Assembly (NCBI GenBank): GCA_937951345.1
Contig: CALFCF010000046.1
Location: 54,327-118,326, forward strand
From: an uncultured Granulosicoccaceae bacterium
Lineage (GTDB): Bacteria; Pseudomonadota; Gammaproteobacteria; Granulosicoccales; Granulosicoccaceae
Length of the DNA: 64,000 nt
Direction of reading: 5' to 3'
Part shown: positions 1 to 7,562 of the stretch, piece by piece
How the letters are laid out: each line of letters opens with the position of its first letter
How positions within the stretch are numbered: position 1 is the first letter of the stretch
The notes under the pieces: model-generated
The model's input: only the letters and a program-made list of their open reading frames with translations
Database searches by the model: none
Told to the model about the DNA's origin: nothing
Program-made: the position numbers and the translations under genes

Positions 1-97
1 AGGTCAGTTCTGCGCCTTTGGTGTCGAGTGTGCCTGCGATGTACACCGTATTCGGTGATGTCGCAGAAGAGGATGATTTAGAAGCTGTAGAATTCAT
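1..97 (-). CDS. Tm-1-like ATP-binding domain protein (UPF0261), N-terminal part only
   Basis: Reading the minus strand from an ATG at 97 gives 32 codons that leave the window at base 1. After a Ser/Thr-rich start comes TVYIAGTLDTKGAELT, which matches the opening of UPF0261/Tm-1-like proteins (a first beta strand followed by the GTLDTKG loop). Family members are about 400 residues long and contain an ATP-binding fold; in bacteria the function is poorly known. The start at 97 is the only ATG that gives a sensible distance to this motif. There is no strong ribosome binding site upstream. The assignment rests on one short, characteristic motif, so it is likely but not certain. Confidence 0.7.
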   Translation of the reverse strand, partial: MNSTASKSSSSATSPNTVYIAGTLDTKGAELT

Positions 98-252
98 GGG
101 TAGTTTCGCTAAGTTACCGGCAGCTAATCCGGGCTGCGGGGCTGTTCGAGTTCGGGCCGCACCTTCAATCCGCCGGATCGGAGTTGAGTCAGGTGTGACT
201 GACACTGTTGACGATTCATCGCAACTGGATTTTTCAGGGTACGTGTCATTGT

Positions 253-292
253 GAGCGTTGTTCTGAGCGTTGTTGTTAGCGTTGTTGTTAGC
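253..292. repeat. 12-bp tandem repeat, three units
   Basis: Units GAGCGTTGTTCT, GAGCGTTGTTGT and TAGCGTTGTTGT follow each other directly, with a partial fourth (TAGC). The repeat lies just upstream of the Tm-1-like gene on its promoter side. Confidence 0.8.
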
Positions 293-339
293 ATATCGGC
301 AAAGGCCAAGCCTGGCCCCAGCTGCAGATCGTGATCAGT

Positions 340-367
340 TATTGCGCATCCATATTGCGCATCCATA
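340..367. repeat. 13-bp tandem duplication
   Basis: TATTGCGCATCCA occurs twice in direct succession, followed by TA of a third unit. It is one of several short tandem duplications in non-coding DNA of this window. Confidence 0.85.
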
Positions 368-704
368 GTGGCTCCTCACGCGCACCGGTTAAATGTGAGA
401 AGACCCCGAATTTCCTGCTACCGGTCTCACAGACCGAATAGTCCATTCGTTCAGAAGAAAACGATAACAAGGAATCCGGTACTTGTCAGCAATAGAAAAC
501 GCGTGCAGGAAAAATTCAATGAGGTAAAAATATCGACTACCGAGCCCACCGTGGCAGGATCGGGTGAAATCTGTGCTGACTCTCGGCCCAAAACCGAGAG
601 GACTCGTGTCTGAACGGATGCAAAAAAATAGATGCGCTTAGCGGTGAGCATGCACCATGATTGTGCGATCAACCCGGTATAGTGCGCAGCGCAGCACGCA
701 GATA

Positions 705-1853
705 TCAGACACACATAGCGTCAATTGCATTGGGGTAGGGCGTAAGCTGCTCGTAGCCGTCGTCTGTGATAATAAAACTGTCTCCGACCTGGGCCCGGAA
801 TGTATTGCCACTGACACTTCCGTCAACTGCCAGTACCATTCCCGGCTGCAACACGGTGGTGTCTCCAGTGACAAGTTGCGGCGTTTCCAGATAGCTGAAA
901 CCTGTCGCACGGCCGCAACGGAACGGATACTCGTACCCCGCCTCTGTTATCACCGTTGCATAGGCCTTGTGTACGCTTTCTGCAGTCACACCGGGTTTCA
1001 GTTGTGCAAGTGCTGCCCGTTGGCTGTCAACTGCCAGTTGATACAGTTGTGCCTGCGTCGAATCAGCACATTCCCCGATCCAGAACGTGCGATCGAAACC
1101 CAGCTTGAAACGATGAAAGTTGGTCATTCCACAAAAGCATAAAAACACTGGTTCGCCGTAATTCATTGTGCGGTTACTGGCGCGATGATGCGTACGGGTA
1201 ATCGTGTCGCCTGATGCCATGATCTGCAGAAAGTGTATGTTGGGTGACATATCGTCATCGTCGTAGTGTTGGCTCAGCAGATCTGCGGCCTTGCGGGTAC
1301 CCGCTTCGCTGGTTGCCAGTGCCACTTCGAATTCCTTAACACCATCGGCAATCGCTGCACGGCCAGCCGTCATCATGGCGACACCCACTTCACCAGCATG
1401 CCGCGCGAGTTGCAGTTCGTCCGGTGATTTCACCATTCGCAAAGCGGCAAGTTGAGGTGTTATGTCGACGAGTCCATTGCTTGTCAACAGTGCTGTAATA
1501 AAGCGCAGCACCGGTTGCTGGATATGATCTGCTTCGATACCGACGTTGCCATCAACCGCGCTCAATTGTGTTTTTAACTCACCGCGCCATTCCATGTCCT
1601 CTCCGTCATTCCAGGGCACGATGCGGTTAACACGGGCACTTTTTTCTGCGGTTCGTAAATCAATCGCCGGTGTGATCAACAACGATTCGCCACTGGCGGA
1701 TACCAGCAACAAGGTCGGGCGTCCGAAAGACATGTGCAGGTAGTTATAGTAACCACAAAGGTAGTAAACGCTATCATCGTCAGAAACTACAGCGAGTTCG
1801 ATACCCGATTGCTGGAGTCGCGACTGGAATTTGTGCATGCGCTGTTTAAACAT
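705..1853 (-). CDS. M24 family peptidase-like protein (creatinase / Xaa-Pro peptidase fold)
   Basis: A 382-residue protein with the two-domain layout of the M24 'pita-bread' family. An N-terminal creatinase-like domain (about residues 1-130, with GIELAVVSDDDSVYYLCGY) is followed by a C-terminal domain from about 150. The usual HGxGH-type motif is replaced by FRCGRATGFSY, and the metal-ligand positions appear only partly kept (LGFDRTFWIG, VLAVDGSV, VGDSFIITDDG). This is closer to creatinase and ectoine-hydrolase-like members than to a classical aminopeptidase P, so the substrate cannot be named. It starts about 100 bp from, and diverges from, a beta-hydroxyacid dehydrogenase gene. Alternative starts exist at M6. 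The family is clear; the activity is not. Confidence 0.8.
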   Translation of the reverse strand: MFKQRMHKFQSRLQQSGIELAVVSDDDSVYYLCGYYNYLHMSFGRPTLLLVSASGESLLITPAIDLRTAEKSARVNRIVPWNDGEDMEWRGELKTQLSAVDGNVGIEADHIQQPVLRFITALLTSNGLVDITPQLAALRMVKSPDELQLARHAGEVGVAMMTAGRAAIADGVKEFEVALATSEAGTRKAADLLSQHYDDDDMSPNIHFLQIMASGDTITRTHHRASNRTMNYGEPVFLCFCGMTNFHRFKLGFDRTFWIGECADSTQAQLYQLAVDSQRAALAQLKPGVTAESVHKAYATVITEAGYEYPFRCGRATGFSYLETPQLVTGDTTVLQPGMVLAVDGSVSGNTFRAQVGDSFIITDDGYEQLTPYPNAIDAMCV

Positions 1854-1952
1854 GGTCTGCTCGCGGAAGGTGATAATTCATTGAGATGTTACGTGTTCGT
1901 GAAGTGCGAGGTAAACTAACGTACCAAGCCGATATATTTTTGGAGTTCCAAG

Positions 1953-2897
1953 ATGACCAGTTCAGAACATGATCATTCAAACGATAACAAAAAACCCGCG
2001 GTTGGATTTATCGGTTTGGGTCGCATGGGGCGACCTATGGCCATTAATCTATCAAGCTCGTCATACGACTGTTTGCTGTCTGTTTACGATATCCGCAGCG
2101 CCCAAATGGATGGCTTTGACAACACTAATCAATGCCGTAAGGCCGATTCGGCCAATGCAGCTGCGCAAGATAGCGATATTGTCGTTACGGTGCTACCGGG
2201 TCCTGCCGAGATAGATCAAGTCGTGCTTGCTGCTGATGGTGTGCTGGACAATATGTCGCCTGGAAGTATCCTGGTGGATCTATCAACCGTTTTACCGGAG
2301 ACCACCGACGCATTGGCAGTGGCTGCATCCACGCGCGGTTGTCACTTTGTTGATGCGCCAATCGGTCGACTGGCTGAGCACGCTGACCGTGGTGAGAGTC
2401 TCTTTATGGTGGGAGCTGAGGAGTCAGTGTTTGAGCGAGTCAAGCCGTTACTTTCAACAATGGGAAGTACTATTCACCACTGCGGCGGCCCGGGTGCTGG
2501 TACACGAACCAAACTGATAAATAATTTTCTTGCAATCGTCTCTTGTCAGATGAATGCGGAGTGCCTTGCACTAAGTCAGCACTTTGGACTGGATTTGAAC
2601 AAAACGCTTGAAGTTATCCATGGCACCTCTGCCACAAACGGTCAGCTCAAACTCAACTACGAGAATAAAGTGCTTAAAGGCGATATTGAACCTGGTTTTG
2701 CCATCGATCTGGCACACAAGGATTTATCATTGATTATCAGTGCTGCGCATGCGGGCTCGGTCCCTGTGCCGATTGTCTCAAGCGCCAGAGACAGTCTTAA
2801 TCTGGCACGTGCTTCTGGATGGGGTGGTAAAGACTTCTCGGGTATGGGTGATTTCTGGTGCGAGACGTCGAGAGTGGAAAAAGCCCGTCTACCATAA
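1953..2897 (+). CDS. Beta-hydroxyacid dehydrogenase, resembling sulfolactaldehyde 3-reductase (YihU)
   Basis: A 314-residue NAD(P)-dependent dehydrogenase of the 3-hydroxyisobutyrate dehydrogenase family. The Rossmann motif VGFIGLGRMGRPMA lies at about residues 17-30. The catalytic lysine is in GTRTKLINNFLA and the C-terminal helical domain contains GFAIDLAHKDL. Where most of the family reads DAPVSGG, this protein reads DAPIGRLAEHA. From memory, the YihU sulfolactaldehyde reductases carry a comparable PVGR segment whose arginine binds the sulfonate. The C-terminal stretch KVLKGDIEPGFAIDLAHKDL also resembles YihU closely. No other sulfoglycolysis gene is nearby, so the substrate is an inference. 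TGGAG lies about 10 nt before the ATG. The family is certain. Confidence 0.88.
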   Translation: MTSSEHDHSNDNKKPAVGFIGLGRMGRPMAINLSSSSYDCLLSVYDIRSAQMDGFDNTNQCRKADSANAAAQDSDIVVTVLPGPAEIDQVVLAADGVLDNMSPGSILVDLSTVLPETTDALAVAASTRGCHFVDAPIGRLAEHADRGESLFMVGAEESVFERVKPLLSTMGSTIHHCGGPGAGTRTKLINNFLAIVSCQMNAECLALSQHFGLDLNKTLEVIHGTSATNGQLKLNYENKVLKGDIEPGFAIDLAHKDLSLIISAAHAGSVPVPIVSSARDSLNLARASGWGGKDFSGMGDFWCETSRVEKARLP

Positions 2898-2990
2898 GCC
2901 CATAAGTGGCTGTTGAAAAACTCTCTGCATTGCCAGGGCTGATCCCGATTTGTGTATCCGGTGTATATCGGGCAGTCAATTATTCAGCGA

Positions 2991-4148
2991 TCAGTGAAAG
3001 ATAAGCAGAGGATCATCCTGCTTAAGCGCCTCTATTTGCAATTGCTTCAGCAGCTTCTTCTCTGCCGCCCAGTTGTGGCGGTTACTATCGCCAATCGCAT
3101 CACCATAGTGATGAGACTGGTTGGCACTGTTCACACCCTGCGTCTCGTCACTGAATGTATCGCTTTTGCTAACGCCGGAAAATCCATAGGCATTAACACG
3201 ACATGTCGCAGCCATCAATGTATACAGACACAGTAGTCCGGCGGAAGGGGGTGCATGGAGTTTGGATACCAGATCACACCAGATAGCATGGCTTGTACAA
3301 AGAAATGTTGTGTCGCTCTGTCTTTCCAGCTGTTTTGACAAATGGTGCCAGTAATTTGAAGGGCGGTGATACGGAAAATACCCTGACAACCACGTCAAGC
3401 GACATGGAAAAGTCTTCAGGTTTTTAAAATCAAATCCCGGGTTAACACACCAGATGTCCGTTCGTTTTCCAGTGTTCACCTGCAATGAGTCGTCAATAAC
3501 AAACGTATTGAAACGCAGAACGCAATCAGCTGCATCAATGGAATCACCGTACTTAGCTTGCAATAACTGTGGTGCATTGCCAACGACTGCCACGTTACTG
3601 ATAGAGTCTTTGCAAAACAACGTATCAGCATTAATGGTTCTTTTGTGTAGTTTTGCTGCGCGTAGAGCGGCGTTGATCAGCCACGACTCCAATTGCGAAT
3701 TTTTAAGCAAAGATTCATTTGCGGAAAGTTCGCGAAGCAGAGTCGGACAGTTCAGCAGCGATCTTGGCTGACGGGTGATCAGTTGTGTGAAAAAAGTTTG
3801 ATAGTTTGCCCAGGATTCGTAACGATCTATGGCTGTAGACAGCAGATTAGCCAGTTTGGTGTCCGTGTGCGACCAGTAGCGTTTTGCGCCAAGTGATTTT
3901 GTCCAGTCGTATAGTTGGCCATCGATCTGTAGAGCAGGTCGGCCTGTTGCCAATAGCGTTTGTACGGCAAGAATTTGAGCGCGGGTGCTTGTTGTAATCG
4001 TCGACGAGGAAGATCCGTTTGCCAGCCGATTGATTCTCGCCAAAAAATCAGGTGACCAGTCGCCGCTTTTGAATTGATGCAACGCCTGCCTGTAGATCGT
4101 GTGCTTCGCAGGCGCTACGCGGGAAAACTTACGAAAAAAGCTGGTCAA
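2991..4148 (-). CDS. GT29 sialyltransferase-like glycosyltransferase
   Basis: A 385-residue protein. Residues 1-180 are an unassigned helical region. From about 185 the pattern resembles GT29 sialyltransferases. VAVVGNAPQLL, then DAADCVLRFNTF and TGKRTDIWC, correspond to the large sialyl motif. PSAGLLCLYTLMAA with AYGFSG corresponds to the small motif, and SHHYGD supplies the downstream histidine. GT29 enzymes transfer sialic acid or related acidic sugars from a CMP donor. It is the last of three minus-strand genes beside kpsC-kpsS, so a role in decorating or extending a capsule is likely. No signal peptide or membrane segment is seen, consistent with a cytosolic capsule enzyme. The donor and acceptor sugars are unknown. 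Confidence 0.72.
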   Translation of the reverse strand: MTSFFRKFSRVAPAKHTIYRQALHQFKSGDWSPDFLARINRLANGSSSSTITTSTRAQILAVQTLLATGRPALQIDGQLYDWTKSLGAKRYWSHTDTKLANLLSTAIDRYESWANYQTFFTQLITRQPRSLLNCPTLLRELSANESLLKNSQLESWLINAALRAAKLHKRTINADTLFCKDSISNVAVVGNAPQLLQAKYGDSIDAADCVLRFNTFVIDDSLQVNTGKRTDIWCVNPGFDFKNLKTFPCRLTWLSGYFPYHRPSNYWHHLSKQLERQSDTTFLCTSHAIWCDLVSKLHAPPSAGLLCLYTLMAATCRVNAYGFSGVSKSDTFSDETQGVNSANQSHHYGDAIGDSNRHNWAAEKKLLKQLQIEALKQDDPLLIFH

Positions 4149-4212
4149 AGTCGATAGTATTGAACCGGAATGACCGGATACTGGTTCTTGTTTAGATTCT
4201 AGTTGCTGTTTG

Positions 4213-5538
4213 TTAGCGCATCAACGTGTAAATTTTTTGTGCCAGCGGATGATCACTGTCCTGCAGGAAGCGATTCGGATTCTGTCGTAACTTGGTGAAT
4301 TTCTTTCGCCCGCGGCTCAGAGAGTTTTTTAAACGTCTGGTGATCGAGTCATCGTGCCATACACGTGGCTGATCGATGACTGGCTCTGGAATCAAAGACT
4401 CAGACATCAATTTCGCAGTGTCGATAACGATACCGGGTGCGACTTTCTCAATAGCCCCGGCCACCGAATCAATCAGAATTCGCGAGTTGTTCGGTAACGT
4501 ATGCCCCAGATAGTGGGACTGTACAAAATTTTCCAGCACGTTACGCTGTTGTTCGAGCACAGCTGACAGATCATAGTTTTCTGACAGAGATAAAAATGCG
4601 TCATTCAATGGTTGAACACCTGTCTGATGGGCGCGCCATACGTACACCGGTACACCAAGTCGCAGTGAATCCACATATAACGAACTACCAGCAAAAAGTG
4701 CCATGTCGCACTTTGACAGAACAGAGAACAAGTCTCTGTAGTCCCCGCGTCTGTGAGCAAATACCCGGGTATCTACAGCCAGGGCATCCTTCAGTGACTC
4801 TGCAATCTTTTCAACCTTGGGCGCAGTTTTCAATGTGTCGGTCACGATTGTCAGTGAGCGAAGTGATTCCATATCGTGCAGCAGCAATGACAAAGTCTGC
4901 TGGTCACTTTCACAAATAGCCGCGTTGTCTTCACCTGCAGTGAACGACAGGAAAACCAATGCATGATCGCGCTGGCGCGAGTAAAATTCGTCTGAGAGCC
5001 GTACAGGCAGCGGTGCGAATTGAGAATAGAACATATCGGGGTCAACATACTCGTCAACCTTGGCAATCTTCTCGGCTTGTTCCGTAGCGGCGATTACTTT
5101 TTCAGTAATCCAGGATTTTTCTTCGATATTTCGACATTCAATATTGATATCGTTTTGTGCAAACGAACCGGGGTAAGTGGGGCGTATCGTTATTGAAGCA
5201 CCATCATATCGGTAAAAGTCAGTTTGTGTTTTTTTGTCTCCGCAAACTTCTATCACCAGATTTGCGTTTTTATAGAGCAATAAGAGTTCATCGGCCGAGA
5301 ACGCCTGTAGTTCTTTACCCTCAAAAATCTCGCTGGCAGGTTTCCACGATTCCCCGGCGGATTCATTAGCACTGTTTGTTTCGTAAGCTATTTCACGAAC
5401 AGTAAAGCTCTGCTCGATAACAGCATTACCGAGCACTTTTCTGATCAGTTGTGAAATACAGGCGATTTGGTGTTCGAGGCGGGTTTCGCGACGATATTCA
5501 CCTTCAACTGATTTGGGGTAGAGCAGCAGAATATTCAT
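4213..5538 (-). CDS. Putative capsule-locus glycosyltransferase or surface-sugar protein
   Basis: A 441-residue protein that overlaps the preceding minus-strand gene by 35 bp, so the two are probably co-translated. It opens with MNILLLYPKSVEGEYRRETR. The middle has ALVFLSFTAGEDNA and LFAGSSLYVDSLRLGVPVYV, a pattern seen in the donor-side half of GT-B glycosyltransferases and Kdo-transferase-like proteins (serine-rich loop before a conserved glycine/valine strand). The C-terminus ends in a basic segment (KKFTKLRQNPNRFLQDS) common in capsule and exopolysaccharide proteins. I do not recognise a precise family. The function is inferred from neighbours: a GT1-like gene upstream, a GT29-like gene downstream, and kpsC/kpsS across the divergent promoter. 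Confidence 0.55.
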   Translation of the reverse strand: MNILLLYPKSVEGEYRRETRLEHQIACISQLIRKVLGNAVIEQSFTVREIAYETNSANESAGESWKPASEIFEGKELQAFSADELLLLYKNANLVIEVCGDKKTQTDFYRYDGASITIRPTYPGSFAQNDINIECRNIEEKSWITEKVIAATEQAEKIAKVDEYVDPDMFYSQFAPLPVRLSDEFYSRQRDHALVFLSFTAGEDNAAICESDQQTLSLLLHDMESLRSLTIVTDTLKTAPKVEKIAESLKDALAVDTRVFAHRRGDYRDLFSVLSKCDMALFAGSSLYVDSLRLGVPVYVWRAHQTGVQPLNDAFLSLSENYDLSAVLEQQRNVLENFVQSHYLGHTLPNNSRILIDSVAGAIEKVAPGIVIDTAKLMSESLIPEPVIDQPRVWHDDSITRRLKNSLSRGRKKFTKLRQNPNRFLQDSDHPLAQKIYTLMR

Positions 5539-6622
5539 GATTACTGTCCGTGTCGGACTCGGTTATAAATTCAATTAGGGATGAGATATGCACATCCGCC
5601 ATGCAGTTTTCAGCAGCATATTTTCTCAGTTGCTCACCACAGATACGGTAGTAGTCGGCATCTGCAAAAGTGTCGATCGCTGATTTCCACTCATCAGCGC
5701 TATTGACAATGCAAAGGCCTTCAACTTCATGCTGGTTCAGATCAGGTAGCGGACTGCTGATGTGTGGTGTACCAAAGGCTGCAGACTCGATGAACTTGAT
5801 ATGCGATTTGCACCTGTTGAATACCGAGTCGGCAAGCGGAGCAATTGTTAGCCAGGAACCTGCTATTTCTCCGGGAAGTTCGTAGAAGTCCTTCCATGTT
5901 CCTCTGTGAAGTTTTCCCTCATCGAATAACGACTCGTTTACATCGAGTGCGCCGATTATCTTCAGTCGACGGTCACGTTGAGTATTTATAGAATCAGCAA
6001 GGTATGTCTGAACCTCTGCAAAATCATGGTCGTGGCTGCGTGTTCCGGGTAGATAGCTAACGTCGCCCGACAGTGTGCCATTGTTTTCAATTAGCCGGGC
6101 CGCCGGATCTTCTTGCAGTAAGTGTTTGCTGTACAGCATCCAGAAGTTCGACAAAGCATTGGGTAAATGCAGAATTTCTGCATCCGGTGCTTTGCGGCCT
6201 AAATGAGCGGCAAGTTCTTTGGTTGAAACAACAAATCGATCAAATAGTGACAAACAATTTAAAGAACGTTGGTACTGAGCCTCAACCAGATCAGGGGTTG
6301 CTTGAGCGTTTCTGACAACTGGTGATGCTTGAGCCAGATCCGGATCGAAAATCAAATCATCAAAATCTGCGACCAGTGTTATATTTCTGGCTTTGCAGGT
6401 ATTGGCGATGTTTTTCAAGCGCCTATCCATTGTTGGGCGTAACACGATGACAACGTCATAGCGTTCAACACTGGCTGGGTCTATTACATCAAGTACTCCA
6501 ACATCAACGACATAGCGTTTGTTTCGCAATGCCTCGGCGTAGTTATAACAACGATAGCGGGTTGATGCATCACGGTAGGGAGCAGCTGCGAATCGAGTAT
6601 TAGTCAGATATAAAATATTCAT
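5504..6622 (-). CDS. Glycosyltransferase, GT-B (family 1/4-like)
   Basis: A 372-residue protein with the layout of a GT-B transferase. The N-terminal domain begins MNILYLTNTRF followed by a substrate-side motif (DASTRYRCYNYAEAL). DVVIVLRPTMD and ITLVADFDDLIFDP follow, the latter typical of transferases annotated in surface polysaccharide clusters. The C-terminal donor domain has SWLTIAPLADSVFNRCKSHI and KFIESAAFGTPHISSPLPD, where KFIE..A.G.P is the usual nucleotide-sugar binding element. It is first in a three-gene minus-strand set that overlaps its neighbour. Its promoter should lie in the 229 bp shared with the divergent capsule genes. The sugar specificity cannot be read. Confidence 0.75.
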   Translation of the reverse strand: MNILYLTNTRFAAAPYRDASTRYRCYNYAEALRNKRYVVDVGVLDVIDPASVERYDVVIVLRPTMDRRLKNIANTCKARNITLVADFDDLIFDPDLAQASPVVRNAQATPDLVEAQYQRSLNCLSLFDRFVVSTKELAAHLGRKAPDAEILHLPNALSNFWMLYSKHLLQEDPAARLIENNGTLSGDVSYLPGTRSHDHDFAEVQTYLADSINTQRDRRLKIIGALDVNESLFDEGKLHRGTWKDFYELPGEIAGSWLTIAPLADSVFNRCKSHIKFIESAAFGTPHISSPLPDLNQHEVEGLCIVNSADEWKSAIDTFADADYYRICGEQLRKYAAENCMADVHISSLIEFITESDTDSNHEYSAALPQIS

Positions 6623-6851
6623 GAATTTTCAGGTCAGCATCTACCGACATTCTCCGCACAAGCACCGTGGGTGCTGCTGCAAGTCACAGGCCACAGCAAA
6701 CTGCAATTTGATTCTTCCCGACATTTGCTACGGCTGGTAACTTGCACCGGTAAAACGCCTGTTTTCTTGTCCATTTTTCAACTGTTGATACCCATCGAGC
6801 TATGGCGTGAAAACTGCAAGATAGTCACACCTTCATCAGACGGTTTTTCCT

Positions 6852-7505
6852 GTGAGCTCCATGCCATCAGCAGCCAGCCAAATGGCACAAGATTCTGATC
6901 GTTCTTCTGATGCGTCCAGCCCTGTTGCATCTCTGATAAAAGAACTTATCGACATCAATACAGAAATGTTTGATATCAAAGAGACAATTGTTGCCAAGGG
7001 CGTCCCCTACAACACATTGAATGCGCTGGTTGAGTTGTCCACAGTGGGTAAATCGGAAGATCTAATCCAGTTGAAAGAAAGCGCATTGCAATCTGCTACG
7101 TCGCAATATGGTGCCGGTGCAGTCAAGTCGATGGAGCTTGATCAGGCATTAGAGAAGTTAACCGAGCTGGAAGAAGATCTTGCTCACGTGCGCAAGATAT
7201 CGCGCGGACGTAACATGGATCCGCAGGCTACGAATCTGTTGACCAATGTCATTCGGCAAAACCCGGGCGATAGTGGTGAAAAAGTACTCAATACGATGTT
7301 CGATTATGCTGCCGCCTGCGAAATTAACGTGAATGGGCGGGTGGCTGGTGTTATCGAGGCAATTGACGACGAGCCTGAATCGGTTTTACCGAAAATCGAA
7401 TTAGATGATCCGCGGGATGCCGGATGGCGACAGCATAAGCGATTGATGATAGATATTGCCATTGGCCTGGTGATGTCAATCTGTGCGCTGGCTTTACTGG
7501 TCTGA
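6852..7505 (+). CDS. Coiled-coil protein with a C-terminal membrane anchor, capsule locus
   Basis: A protein of about 217 residues that I do not recognise. A Ser-rich N-terminus is followed by an acidic region with heptad-like spacing (residues 25-120, including LEKLTELEEDLAHVRKI), which suggests a coiled coil. One hydrophobic segment at the very end (IDIAIGLVMSICALALLV) suggests a tail-anchored inner-membrane protein with its body in the cytoplasm. The listed start is GTG at 6852; ATG codons at 6861 and 6882 are equally possible, and none has a strong ribosome binding site. It lies 57 bp upstream of kpsC on the same strand, so it is probably co-transcribed and may scaffold or time capsule assembly. 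That role is a guess from position. Confidence 0.6.
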   Translation: MSSMPSAASQMAQDSDRSSDASSPVASLIKELIDINTEMFDIKETIVAKGVPYNTLNALVELSTVGKSEDLIQLKESALQSATSQYGAGAVKSMELDQALEKLTELEEDLAHVRKISRGRNMDPQATNLLTNVIRQNPGDSGEKVLNTMFDYAAACEINVNGRVAGVIEAIDDEPESVLPKIELDDPRDAGWRQHKRLMIDIAIGLVMSICALALLV

Positions 7506-7562
7506 CAGTGTAGTCATGCTCGCTGGTCGGTTACTCATCAAATCGTTTGTGCAGGTGGAGAG

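Larger units (their letters stand above)
98..704. other. Intergenic region without a convincing gene
   Basis: About 600 bp between two minus-strand genes. The short open frames here have no recognisable motif and overlap each other. The region holds two short tandem repeats (253-292 and 340-367) and a 7-bp hairpin at 580-600 (CTCTCGG, 7-nt loop, CCGAGAG). The hairpin lies downstream of the M24 peptidase gene but has no T-run, so it is only a weak terminator candidate. Confidence 0.5.

Noticed and set aside
580..600. Hairpin as a terminator for the M24 peptidase gene
   Set aside because: The stem is only 7 bp, about 100 bp past the stop codon, and no T-run follows on either strand.
18..613. 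Several open frames of 78-87 codons on both strands
   Set aside because: They overlap each other, carry no recognisable motif, and one spans the 12-bp tandem repeat. Only the minus-strand frame starting at 97 has a family signature.
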